A DNA stretch of 64,000 nucleotides from Pedobacter sp. L105 (GTDB taxonomy: Bacteria > Bacteroidota > Bacteroidia > Sphingobacteriales > Sphingobacteriaceae), in the NCBI RefSeq assembly GCF_009765875.1, contig NZ_LMUP01000008.1, forward strand, positions 1 through 64,000, read 5' to 3'. The notes beneath the pieces are model-generated. The model did no database searches, had not been told where the DNA came from, and worked only from the letters and a program-made list of their open reading frames with translations. Of the stretch, positions 8,856 through 17,382 are shown piece by piece; the first letter of the stretch is position 1; each line of letters starts with the position of its first letter. The position numbers were made by a program, and so were the translations under genes.

Positions 8856-10376
8856 ATGCACACGAAGATGAAAAATACTTTAACAGCACTTTGCCTTGCA
8901 TCCACCCTTTTATTAGGCGCATGTAAGAAAGACTATCTTAATATCAATACCAGCCCGAATAACCCAACATCTGTAACTCCGGGACTGGTATTAACCAATG
9001 CGCTAAACACTACTGCCACCAGTACGACAGGATCTTCAAACTTTTATCAATTTGCTGCCGCATGGATCGGCTACTGGGATTTTAGTGGTGCTGTTGCAGC
9101 TTTTGCTGAAGAACGCAGTTATCAGTTTACAACAAACTATGGCCCCGTTGGAAGTATATGGGCAAGTTTATACGACAACCTGGAAGACTATGATTATGTA
9201 GAAAAACAAGGCGTAATTTTGAATAATCAATTCTATCTGGCCGTAGCTAAAACCATGAAAGTTTATGATTTTCAAAATCTGGTTGATATTTATGGAAACG
9301 TACCTTATAGCCAGGCTTTAAAATCAACTGCGGCGATTAGACCTAGTTATGATAAGGCACAGGATATCTATGAGGATCTTGCAAAAAAGTTGGATACTGC
9401 AGCTAACATATTTAAAAGTAATGTTGGAAAAGTAGCAAGTGCAGATGCAGCTTATGATATCATGTATGCTGGAGACGCTGCCAAATGGGCCAGGTTTGCC
9501 AATACTTTAAAACTGCGTATTTTATTACGTCAGTCTGAAATATCAGGAAGACAGGCTTACATTCAGAGCGAAATTGCAAAGATCACTGCCAATGGCATGG
9601 GTTATATGGCCGCTAATGAAGGCGCAGGGGTTAACCCTGGTTATAATAACTCAGCGGGAAAACAGAATCCATTCTATGGTACTTTCGGTTACTCTCCGGT
9701 TGGAAAAACTGCACCAACAGATAATCACCGTTATTTTATCGCCAGCACCTACGGACTTAACTTTTACCAGGGCAATAGCGATCCGAGGTTAGGACAATTA
9801 TATACTACGATCAATGATGGTGCGGGAACAGGTTATTCAGGCAGTCCTTTCGGACCAACTGCAACAACTGATGACAGTCCTCAATTTAAATCGCAAATCG
9901 GAGTAGGATTATTACAGTCAGCAGCGCAGACACAATACCTGTTAACTGACTTTGAAGGTTTGTTCTTACAGGCAGAAGCGGCTCAGCGTAATTTCATTAC
10001 TGCAGATGCACGTGGTTTATATGAATCGGCAGTACAACAGAACTTTACTTATTTAGGTGCAGGAAGTGCGGCAGATTATCTAACCGCAAGCCCGATCAGC
10101 AGCTGGGATTTAGCGACTACAGATAAAATTACTTTTATCATGACGCAGAAATGGGCAGCCATGAACGGAATCAATGATATTGAAGCATGGTCGGATTACA
10201 GAAGACTGAACATTCCAGCCGATGTACCTATATCTAATAACCCAGCTGCTACAGTACGTAAAATACCGGTGCGTTTACTTTATCCGCAAAGCGAGTATAA
10301 CTATAACCCGGACAATGTACTAGCACAGGGAACGATCAGCCAGTTTACTTCCAGGATTTTCTGGGATGTAAACTAA
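8856..10376 (+). CDS. SusD/RagB-family surface glycan-binding lipoprotein (locus 1)
   Basis: 506 aa lipoprotein with lipobox LLLGAC in the first 30 residues followed by KKD and the SusD-like start YLNINTSPNNPTSVTPG. It matches the SusD-like_2 branch: LEDYDYVEKQG, KTMKVYDFQNLVDIYGNVPY, AKWARFANTLKLRILLRQS, LLTDFEGLFLQAEAAQR, and a WSDYRRLNIP motif near the end. A second ATG at 8868 fits the signal peptide slightly better. It lies 2 bp after susC and is surely cotranscribed. It should form the lid over the SusC barrel and bind the glycan. Confidence 0.92.
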   Translation: MHTKMKNTLTALCLASTLLLGACKKDYLNINTSPNNPTSVTPGLVLTNALNTTATSTTGSSNFYQFAAAWIGYWDFSGAVAAFAEERSYQFTTNYGPVGSIWASLYDNLEDYDYVEKQGVILNNQFYLAVAKTMKVYDFQNLVDIYGNVPYSQALKSTAAIRPSYDKAQDIYEDLAKKLDTAANIFKSNVGKVASADAAYDIMYAGDAAKWARFANTLKLRILLRQSEISGRQAYIQSEIAKITANGMGYMAANEGAGVNPGYNNSAGKQNPFYGTFGYSPVGKTAPTDNHRYFIASTYGLNFYQGNSDPRLGQLYTTINDGAGTGYSGSPFGPTATTDDSPQFKSQIGVGLLQSAAQTQYLLTDFEGLFLQAEAAQRNFITADARGLYESAVQQNFTYLGAGSAADYLTASPISSWDLATTDKITFIMTQKWAAMNGINDIEAWSDYRRLNIPADVPISNNPAATVRKIPVRLLYPQSEYNYNPDNVLAQGTISQFTSRIFWDVN

Positions 10377-10417
10377 CCTTACATGAACAAGAGTCTTAAA
10401 AGCAAATACATTCAATT

Positions 10418-10474
10418 GAAACCATCATCAGCCTACCGCTTACAAATCGTGATCAATAAGCTGATGATAGCTTC
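10418..10474 (+). promoter_or_regulatory. Leader hairpin shared with asd, copy A
   Basis: Arms 10418-10432 (GAAACCATCATCAGC) and 10460-10474 (GCTGATGATAGCTTC) pair at 13 of 15 positions. The 3' arm is followed by CATAACCATTAAA and ends 26 nt before the ATG of the DUF1735 gene. A very similar element precedes asd (44867-44921). It lies inside the locus 1 operon, so it could set expression of the third gene relative to SusCD. Confidence 0.5.
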
Positions 10475-10500
10475 ATAACCATTAAAATAAATATATTATA

Positions 10501-11460
10501 ATGAAAAAAATATCTTTATATACCTTTATTTCAGGTATGGCCTTGATCAGCTGCCTTGCTTCTTGTCTTAAAGACAATACGCAGCCAGATTTCACCCAGA
10601 ATAAACCTGTTATTGAATTACCTATCGGTTCATCTGCAGGTAACGGAGGTGGAAACTCAATAGCAGCATCTTTCACTGTTGGTACTACACCTTCAGATTA
10701 TTTTGTATGGGTAAATTATGCTGCGCCTAACGCACCTTCACAAGATGTGGTAGTAACCCTGGCTGTAGATACAGCTGCGGTAACCAAATTCAACCAGGTA
10801 AACAGCACTACTTATTCGCAGTTACCTGCAAACGGATACACACTGACATCGAATAAAATAACCATACCTAAAGGAACCAATAAGGTTAAATTCCCGATTA
10901 AGATTAACACCATTAATCTCGATCCTACTAAAACCTATGCCTTACCAATTTCGATTGTTGATGGCGGCGGTTTTACAGTGAGCGGTAATTTCGGCCTGTT
11001 AATTTCTATCATCACCCTGAAAAACAAATGGGATGGTGTGTATACGGTAACAGGAAGTATGCTTGACAATACTAGCACCACCCTATCAGGATCTTATCCA
11101 AGAACATTGAAATTCGTAACACAGGGTACAAATTCTGTGGCTGTTTATGACGACAATGCTAACGGAGGTTCTTATGGTCATACGATTGCCAGTGGTACCG
11201 GCACAAGTTATTATGGTAGCTTCAGTCCTTTATTCACCATTGACCCTACTACCAATATCATTACTAGTGCGGTGAACTATTATGGACAGCCATCTGCAAA
11301 CGGACGTTCGGCAAGATTAGATGCAACCGGAGAAAATAAATTCACCATGTCTGCCGATGGAACAACTCCAGTAAGCTTAAAAGTGAAATACATCATGGTA
11401 CAGGCTGGTGCTGACAGATCTTTCTTTGACGAGACCTGGACTTATACCGGCTCGAGATAG
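10501..11460 (+). CDS. DUF1735-type surface lipoprotein of locus 1
   Basis: 319 aa. The signal peptide ends in a lipobox (CLASC) followed by LKDN. The N-terminal part (about 55-160) has the DUF1735 pattern: FTVGTTPSDYFVWVNYAAP, VVVTLAVDTAAVTKFNQ, YTLTSNKITIPKGTNKV, YALPISIVDGGGFTVSGN. The second part (about 170-315) resembles the C-terminal beta-rich domain of such proteins (WDGVYTVTGSMLDNTS, DETWTYTGSR). These proteins are SusE/F-like accessory glycan binders on the cell surface. The 124-bp gap from susD holds the shared hairpin leader. Glycan specificity cannot be read from sequence. Confidence 0.8.
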   Translation: MKKISLYTFISGMALISCLASCLKDNTQPDFTQNKPVIELPIGSSAGNGGGNSIAASFTVGTTPSDYFVWVNYAAPNAPSQDVVVTLAVDTAAVTKFNQVNSTTYSQLPANGYTLTSNKITIPKGTNKVKFPIKINTINLDPTKTYALPISIVDGGGFTVSGNFGLLISIITLKNKWDGVYTVTGSMLDNTSTTLSGSYPRTLKFVTQGTNSVAVYDDNANGGSYGHTIASGTGTSYYGSFSPLFTIDPTTNIITSAVNYYGQPSANGRSARLDATGENKFTMSADGTTPVSLKVKYIMVQAGADRSFFDETWTYTGSR

Positions 11461-11498
11461 CGTTTTTTAGTTTTTAATAAATAAGTGTTGTTTTTGCA

Positions 11499-11525
11499 AA
11501 ACCGGGGAATTATATTCCCCGGTTT
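11499..11525 (+). terminator. Hairpin between the DUF1735 and GH92 genes
   Basis: AAACCGGGGAAT (11499-11510) and ATTCCCCGGTTT (11514-11525) form a perfect 12-bp stem with a 3-nt loop. It has no long T-run after it, so it may be a partial terminator or an mRNA-processing structure that lowers GH92 expression relative to the operon. Confidence 0.6.
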
Positions 11526-11559
11526 GCGTTATATTAAATTAGTATTATCCAATTCATTC

Positions 11560-13863
11560 ATGAAAAAATCCCTGCTCGCTGCACTGTTGCTGTTTACTGC
11601 AACAGTAAATGCGCAACAAAAAGAGACCAAGCTGATCAGTTATGTGAACCCCTTTATTGGCACAGGAGCCACAGACAAGAACAGTCTTTCCGGCAGTAAC
11701 TTTCCGGGCCCGACTACTCCCTTTGGCTTTGTACAGTTAAGTCCGGATACCGAAGACAGTCCTGATGATCCGGCTTCTGGTTATGATTATAACAAACAGA
11801 CCATCGTGGGTTTTAGCCATACGCATTTAAGCGGAACCGGAGTAGCCGATCTGTTTGATATTTTAATGATGCCTACTACAGGAGAGATCAGGTCAGTAGC
11901 CGGAGATGAAAAAAAACCGGGCAGTGGGTTCCGCTCCCGTTTTTCACATAAAGAGGAAACTGCCAGTCCTGGATACTACCAGGTAAAACTGCAGGACTAT
12001 GATATCAATGCAGAGCTAACGGCTACAGAACATGTAGGTTTTCACCGTTATACTTTCCCTGCTTCAAAAAACAATGCTCATGTGATCCTTGATCTGGATC
12101 ATTCGCTGGATAAAAAGAGGAGTTACTGGGCTTGTAAAATCATTGGCGCAGAGATCAGGATTGTTAACGACCATACCGTTGAAGGTTACAGGATCCTTAC
12201 CGGATGGGCAAAATTAAGAAAAGTGTATTTCCATGCGGAATTTTCACAGCCAATTGTTAGCTCTACCCTATTTACCGGTAGAAAAGCATTGGAAAACACC
12301 AGTATTGTGAACGGCAGCAGTGTAAAAGCGGCGCTGAACTTTGACACACAATCTCAAACGCAGTTACTGGTAAAGGTTGCACTTTCACCAGTGAGTGTGG
12401 AGAATGCAAGGGAAAACATGAAAGCTGAATTGTCAGGATGGGATTTCAATAAAGTAGTGAGCCAAACCGCTGATAAATGGGAGAAAGAGCTGGGCAAGAT
12501 GACTATTGAAGGTACACCTGTTCAAAAACAAATTTTTTATACAGGTTTATATCATGCCTTTACACAGCCAAATAACATGGCAGACGTAAACGGCGACTAC
12601 CAGGCCAGCGACCTGACCATCAAAAATGCGGGCAATAAAAAACAATATTCTACTTTCTCTTTATGGGATACTTTTAGGGCTGCACATCCGCTGTATACAT
12701 TGACACAGCCTGAACGTACAGCAGATTTTGTAAACAGTATGCTGAGCCAGTACGACTCTTATGGTTACCTGCCGATCTGGCAATTATGGGGTGATGAAAA
12801 TTACTGTATGATCGGTAACCATGCCATCCCCGTTATCGTAGACGCCGCACTAAAAGGAATCAAAGGATTTGATGTAGATAAAGCTTATGAAGCCGTTAAA
12901 GGATCTTCTACTTTAAATCACCCGGGATCACCTTTTGCTGCCTGGGAAAAATACAACTACATTCCTGAAGATATAGAATCACAGTCGGTTTCTATCACTT
13001 TGGAAATGGCCTATGACGACTGGTGTGTAGCGCAATTAGCTAAAAAACTGGGTAAAACTGACGATTATGATCATTTCATGAAACGTTCTACTTTTTATGA
13101 AAATCTATACGATAAGAAAACAGGATTTTTCAGGGCAAAAAACAAAAATGGTGAATGGCTGAGTCCTTTTAACCCACTTAAATATGGCGGCAACGGTGGC
13201 AACCCATATACTGAAGCTAATGCATGGCAATATTTCTGGTATGTTCCACAAAATGTACCTCATTTAATTGAAATGGTGGGCGGTAATAAATTGTTCACTG
13301 AAAAACTGGATACGTTCTTTTCTCTAAAAGACCTTCCTGGAGAAGTGAATGGAAATGCTTCCGGTTTTATCGGTCAGTATGCTCATGGAAACGAGCCAAG
13401 TCACCATATCGCTTACTTGTATGATTTTGCAGGCCAGCCCTGGAAAACGCAGTTTTATGTAGCGAAAATCTTAAACGAACTGTACAATAACTCATTCTCT
13501 GGTTACGCCGGAAATGAAGATTGCGGTCAGATGTCTTCCTGGTATGTATTTAGCTCAATGGGCTTCTACCCTGTTAATCCTGCCAGTGGAATTTATATGT
13601 TAGGTTCACCTGTATTAAAAGAAGCAGTGTTGAAATTAGGTAAAGGACGTGAGTTTGCAGTTACGACAAAAAACACCGCAAAAGAAAATGTCTATATTCA
13701 GTCGGTAAAACTGAATGGAAAAGTTTATGATAAAACATACATCACACAAAAGGATATCGCTGAAGGCGGTAAACTGGAATTTACAATGGGTAAAAAACCT
13801 AATTATAAATGGGGTGTAGGTAAAAATTCAACTCCTCCACTCGAAGCATTTTCTGTAAACTAA
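11560..13863 (+). CDS. Glycoside hydrolase family 92 alpha-mannosidase
   Basis: 767 aa from the ATG at 11560, which starts a clear signal peptide (MKKSLLAALLLFTATVNAQ); upstream codons in frame overlap the hairpin. GH92 enzymes are calcium-dependent exo-alpha-mannosidases, mostly alpha-1,2. Family landmarks are YVNPFIGTG at the mature N-terminus, NFPGPTTPFGFVQLSPDT, GFSHTHLSGTG, LWDTFRAAHPLYTLTQPER, GDENYCMIGNHAIP, GNEPSHHIAYLYDFAGQPWK and GNEDCGQMSSWYVFSSMGFYPV, the last two holding conserved acidic residues. Length is normal. As the only glycosidase in locus 1, it makes alpha-mannoside (yeast mannan or N-glycan) the likely substrate. The enzyme is probably periplasmic. Confidence 0.92.
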   Translation: MKKSLLAALLLFTATVNAQQKETKLISYVNPFIGTGATDKNSLSGSNFPGPTTPFGFVQLSPDTEDSPDDPASGYDYNKQTIVGFSHTHLSGTGVADLFDILMMPTTGEIRSVAGDEKKPGSGFRSRFSHKEETASPGYYQVKLQDYDINAELTATEHVGFHRYTFPASKNNAHVILDLDHSLDKKRSYWACKIIGAEIRIVNDHTVEGYRILTGWAKLRKVYFHAEFSQPIVSSTLFTGRKALENTSIVNGSSVKAALNFDTQSQTQLLVKVALSPVSVENARENMKAELSGWDFNKVVSQTADKWEKELGKMTIEGTPVQKQIFYTGLYHAFTQPNNMADVNGDYQASDLTIKNAGNKKQYSTFSLWDTFRAAHPLYTLTQPERTADFVNSMLSQYDSYGYLPIWQLWGDENYCMIGNHAIPVIVDAALKGIKGFDVDKAYEAVKGSSTLNHPGSPFAAWEKYNYIPEDIESQSVSITLEMAYDDWCVAQLAKKLGKTDDYDHFMKRSTFYENLYDKKTGFFRAKNKNGEWLSPFNPLKYGGNGGNPYTEANAWQYFWYVPQNVPHLIEMVGGNKLFTEKLDTFFSLKDLPGEVNGNASGFIGQYAHGNEPSHHIAYLYDFAGQPWKTQFYVAKILNELYNNSFSGYAGNEDCGQMSSWYVFSSMGFYPVNPASGIYMLGSPVLKEAVLKLGKGREFAVTTKNTAKENVYIQSVKLNGKVYDKTYITQKDIAEGGKLEFTMGKKPNYKWGVGKNSTPPLEAFSVN

Positions 13864-13883
13864 TTTTTCTGTTCTATAGATAC

Positions 13884-13919
13884 AAAATCGCCTTAGACTA
13901 ATATCTAAGGCGATTTTTT
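13884..13919 (+). terminator. Rho-independent terminator after GH92
   Basis: AAAATCGCCTTAGA (13884-13897) pairs perfectly with 13904-13917 around a 6-nt loop and runs into a T-tract. It closes locus 1. Confidence 0.88.
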
Positions 13920-14000
13920 AATTTATATATCCCTGTATAAAATTAAAGCCCCAATTAAGGAGCTTTAAATGAGACTGACCAAATAAAACTTCTACCTTCC

Positions 14001-14170
14001 TGGGGCGGACCAAATTTTCCATTTATCTCTAGTGCCAATACAAATGGCAGCACCCTGAATTTTAAATAAAAATTTAGTTTATTATTTCTTACAACCACAA
14101 GTATCTACATTAATTATATTTCTACCGTCATACTTTTTAAAATTTAGTTCAGCACTCTTGGTCCGGCCCA
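14001..14170. repeat. 13-bp inverted repeat flanking 170 bp of AT-rich DNA (possible mobile-element remnant)
   Basis: TGGGGCGGACCAA (14001-14013) and TTGGTCCGGCCCA (14158-14170) are inverted repeats with one mismatch. The DNA between is non-coding and AT-rich. No target duplication is evident. A small non-autonomous element or a pair of regulator sites upstream of the locus 2 regulator are both possible. Confidence 0.35.
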
Positions 14171-14236
14171 TTTACATTATGTTAGAATTATTGGCTAATT
14201 TGCAGCCCTAATCAAACATTTGCGTACCCAATTTAG

Positions 14237-17140
14237 ATGAAAACCCGCTTTCTCCGCTGTCTTTTATTTTCCTTCAGCTTTAGCCTGCTTTGTAATACGG
14301 TAAAAGCAGATTATATAAAAAGTATAGGTGTTCCTTACGTTCAGAATTTCCCTAAATCTATTTATCTGTCGGGCAACCAGAATTGGGCTATAGCCAAAGA
14401 TAACAAGGGGATTATGTACTTTGGCAATGCCCAGGGATTGTTAACCTATGATGGGAAATACTGGCAACAGTACCTAATGCCCAACCGCCAGATCGTTCGT
14501 GCGGTGGCTACGGGAAGTGACGGCATGATCTATACCGGGAGTTTCGGTGAGTTTGGATACTGGTCGGCCAAAAACAGAAAATTAAGTTATACCTCATTAA
14601 CCAGTCTTGTCCCAAAATCTCATCCTATCACAGATGAGATCTGGAAGATTTATAACGATGGAAACAGGACCATTTTTCAGTCTTTCAGCTCCATCTACAT
14701 TTACCAGAACCATAAAATCACTGTACTCAACAGTCCGGGTACTTTTCTCTTTCTGCAGCATGTGGGCAAGCGCTTTTTTATTGAAGTACTGAACAAAGGA
14801 TTATTTGAGCTAAAAGGAAATTCGCTGCTGGCCCTACCACATCCCAATAGCAGTTCTCCGGCAAACATCCTTACCATTTTGCCTTATAAAAATGGAAGCT
14901 TGTTGATTGGAACCAGTAAAGATGGCCTCTATACTTATGACGGTTCTACATTTGCCCCTTTTAACACTCCGGCAAATGCCTTTTTGAAAACTTACCAGCT
15001 AAACAATGGTGCCCTGATCAATCATAAATATTATGCTTTCGGGACTATTCTGAATGGCTTGATCCTTATCGATGAAAATGGTAACGTCTTGCAGCAGATC
15101 AATAAAACCGGAGGACTACAAAACAATACGGTACTGAGTCTTTTCAGCGATGAAGAACAGAACTTATGGACTGGTCTGGACAATGGAATAGATCGCGTAG
15201 AGCTTAACTCTCCACTGTATTTCTATCTCGATAAGGCAGGACAGTTTGGAACAGTATATTCCAGCCTGATCTATAAGAACAATATCTATCTGGGCACCAA
15301 CCAGGGCTTATATTACAGTCCCTGGTCGGCCGATAACGAAAAAAGGATCAATACCTTTGATTTTAAGCTGATCCCTAATTCCCAGGGACAGGTATGGGAC
15401 CTGAGCCTGATTGACGGGCAATTGCTTTGCGGACATAATGAAGGCACCTTCAGTGTAAATGGCAACCAGCTGGAAAAGATATCTGCCATGAGCGGGGGCT
15501 GGACGATAAAAAAGCTAAACAATACTCCTGATTACTTAATCCAGGGAACATACAACGGTTTGGTGCTGTTTAAAAAAGACAGCAAAGGGTTATGGAAGTA
15601 TTTCAAGAAGATTGAAAACTTTGTACAGCCATCCCGCAATGTAGAACAGGATGCGCATGGCGACATCTGGGTGAGCCACGCGTACAAGGGCTTATACAAA
15701 CTGACCTTAAGTCCCGATTTTCAGCGGGTAATTAAGATAAGGCGTTATGATGAAAAGAACGGGCTAAGTAGTGATTATAACATTAACATCTATACCCTGG
15801 AGAACAGGCTTGTCTTTTCTTCCAATGCAGGTTTCATGTTATATGATGAGATCAGTAACCGGTTTAGTCCTTATAAAGAATTAAACCAGGGCCTGGGGAG
15901 CTTTTCGACATCTAACAAGATCATTAGTGCCGGAGTAAAAAAATATTGGTTCATCAACCACGGTAAAACAGCATTGGTAGATTTCCGGGAACCCGGAAAA
16001 TTAGCGATCGATTCTAACCGGTTTAGCCTGCTGGATGGAAGGATGGTGCAGTATTATGAAAACATCAGTCAGATCAGCAACAACATGTACCTGGTTAGTG
16101 TGGATGATGGCTTTGTCATTTATGATGCTGCAGGCGATAGTCCGGCAGACAGTAAAACTAAATTACCTTCAGTACTGATCAGGAAGGTAGAAGATGTTAC
16201 AGATACTTTTCACCTGATTAGTGAAAATGGAAATATCGGATCTGACATCGAAATTCCTTTTAACAGGAATAACCTTAGGATTTCCTTTGCTTTGCCCTAT
16301 TACAGACAGGCAAAAATTAAATTCCAGTTCTATCTGGAGGGATATTCCAGCCAATGGTCTGAATGGAGCGCTTCAACCCAGAAAGACTTTACTAACCTGC
16401 CCAAAGGAAAGTACAGGTTCCTCGTCCGCGCCAAGATCAATGACTCCCTGGTCAGTAAAACAAGTGTATTTGAATTTATCGTACTTCCTCCGTTTTATGC
16501 GAGTAAGTGGGCTATAACATGTTATATAGTTCTGATCATCTTTTTACTGTTTAAAGCCAAAAAACAATATGAATCCCGGCTGCAGCACGACCGCCAGAAG
16601 ATCTTAGCCAAAGTACAACTGGAAAAAGAGATCTTCCTGAAAAAAGAAGCAGAGGCCACCGAAAAGCAGATCATTAAAATACAAACGGAAAAACTACAGG
16701 CAGAACTCAGCAGCAAAAACCGAGAGCTGGCTAACTCTGCCATGAGCCTGGTTTACAAAAATGAGCTGCTGCAAAAACTAAGCGAGGAGATGCTGAAGAT
16801 CAAAGATGAAAACGGCAGGAAGATCGCTGAAGAATCTTTACGCAAAATTCACAAGATCATTGATGAAGGAATGAATGACGAGCGGGACTGGAATTTATTC
16901 GAGACCAGCTTTAATGAAGCCCATGGAAGTTTCTTCAAAAAGTTAAAGTCCAGCCATCCCGACCTGGTGCCGAACGATCTTAAACTATGTGCATATCTGC
17001 ATATGAACATGAGCAGTAAAGAGATGGCTTCCCTGCTCAATATTTCCCTGAGAGGGGTCGAAATCAGGAGATACAGGCTCAGGAAAAAGCTGAATATCCC
17101 CCACGACAAGAACCTTGCAGAGTTCTTTATGGAGCTTTAG
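14237..17140 (+). CDS. Membrane-anchored beta-propeller sensor with triple-tyrosine domain and LuxR-type DNA-binding domain
   Basis: 967 aa. A signal peptide (CLLFSFSFSLLCNTVKA) is followed by a long region of propeller repeats (about 40-620; blades such as AIAKDNKGIMYFGNAQGLLTY and LFSDEEQNLWTGLDNGIDRV). A Y_Y_Y domain comes next (about 670-755: IKFQFYLEGYSSQWSEWS, FTNLPKGKYRFLVRA), then one membrane helix (WAITCYIVLIIFLLF), a coiled coil (about 775-860) and a C-terminal HTH (LKLCAYLHMNMSSKEMASLL, VEIRRYRLRKKLNI). It resembles hybrid two-component sensors of polysaccharide loci but has no histidine kinase or receiver. It would therefore bind DNA while membrane-tethered. Its place just before SusCD suggests it controls locus 2. 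Confidence 0.85.
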   Translation: MKTRFLRCLLFSFSFSLLCNTVKADYIKSIGVPYVQNFPKSIYLSGNQNWAIAKDNKGIMYFGNAQGLLTYDGKYWQQYLMPNRQIVRAVATGSDGMIYTGSFGEFGYWSAKNRKLSYTSLTSLVPKSHPITDEIWKIYNDGNRTIFQSFSSIYIYQNHKITVLNSPGTFLFLQHVGKRFFIEVLNKGLFELKGNSLLALPHPNSSSPANILTILPYKNGSLLIGTSKDGLYTYDGSTFAPFNTPANAFLKTYQLNNGALINHKYYAFGTILNGLILIDENGNVLQQINKTGGLQNNTVLSLFSDEEQNLWTGLDNGIDRVELNSPLYFYLDKAGQFGTVYSSLIYKNNIYLGTNQGLYYSPWSADNEKRINTFDFKLIPNSQGQVWDLSLIDGQLLCGHNEGTFSVNGNQLEKISAMSGGWTIKKLNNTPDYLIQGTYNGLVLFKKDSKGLWKYFKKIENFVQPSRNVEQDAHGDIWVSHAYKGLYKLTLSPDFQRVIKIRRYDEKNGLSSDYNINIYTLENRLVFSSNAGFMLYDEISNRFSPYKELNQGLGSFSTSNKIISAGVKKYWFINHGKTALVDFREPGKLAIDSNRFSLLDGRMVQYYENISQISNNMYLVSVDDGFVIYDAAGDSPADSKTKLPSVLIRKVEDVTDTFHLISENGNIGSDIEIPFNRNNLRISFALPYYRQAKIKFQFYLEGYSSQWSEWSASTQKDFTNLPKGKYRFLVRAKINDSLVSKTSVFEFIVLPPFYASKWAITCYIVLIIFLLFKAKKQYESRLQHDRQKILAKVQLEKEIFLKKEAEATEKQIIKIQTEKLQAELSSKNRELANSAMSLVYKNELLQKLSEEMLKIKDENGRKIAEESLRKIHKIIDEGMNDERDWNLFETSFNEAHGSFFKKLKSSHPDLVPNDLKLCAYLHMNMSSKEMASLLNISLRGVEIRRYRLRKKLNIPHDKNLAEFFMEL

Positions 17141-17255
17141 CACTACATCATTACTACACAAAGCGTTTAAACATTAAATTATTATTAAGGAAAGATCTGT
17201 GCAATTTTCACCTGCATATCCAGCTTTGTTGACTAATAAAGTCACTTTTTCTCCC

Positions 17256-17299
17256 TACATCAGCTTATTGTACTTTATACACAAAGCTATATTGATGTA
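17256..17299. promoter_or_regulatory. Interrupted palindrome upstream of locus 2 SusC (candidate operator)
   Basis: TACATCAGCTT (17256-17266) faces AAGC (17284-17287) and TGATGTA (17293-17299), giving outer arms TACATCA/TGATGTA and inner arms GCTT/AAGC. It sits 84 bp before the susC ATG, where the product of the preceding regulator gene could bind. Symmetry is seen; the role is inferred. Confidence 0.35.
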
Positions 17300-17382
17300 T
17301 TAATGTAGAAGTCCATTCTTTGTTTATCATCTGAATGTAACGGAGATTTAACCTGCAATTAAACACAAAACCAAATACGAGC

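Larger units (their letters stand above)
13864..14236. other. Intergenic region between locus 1 and locus 2
   Basis: 373 bp without a gene. It holds the GH92 terminator, a second weaker hairpin (13942-13952 with 13959-13970, built on TTAAAGC/GCTTTAA), and the 14001/14170 inverted repeat. The promoter of the regulator must lie near its end; GCTAATTTGCAG (about 14193-14204) resembles a -7 box but is one base short. Confidence 0.5.
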
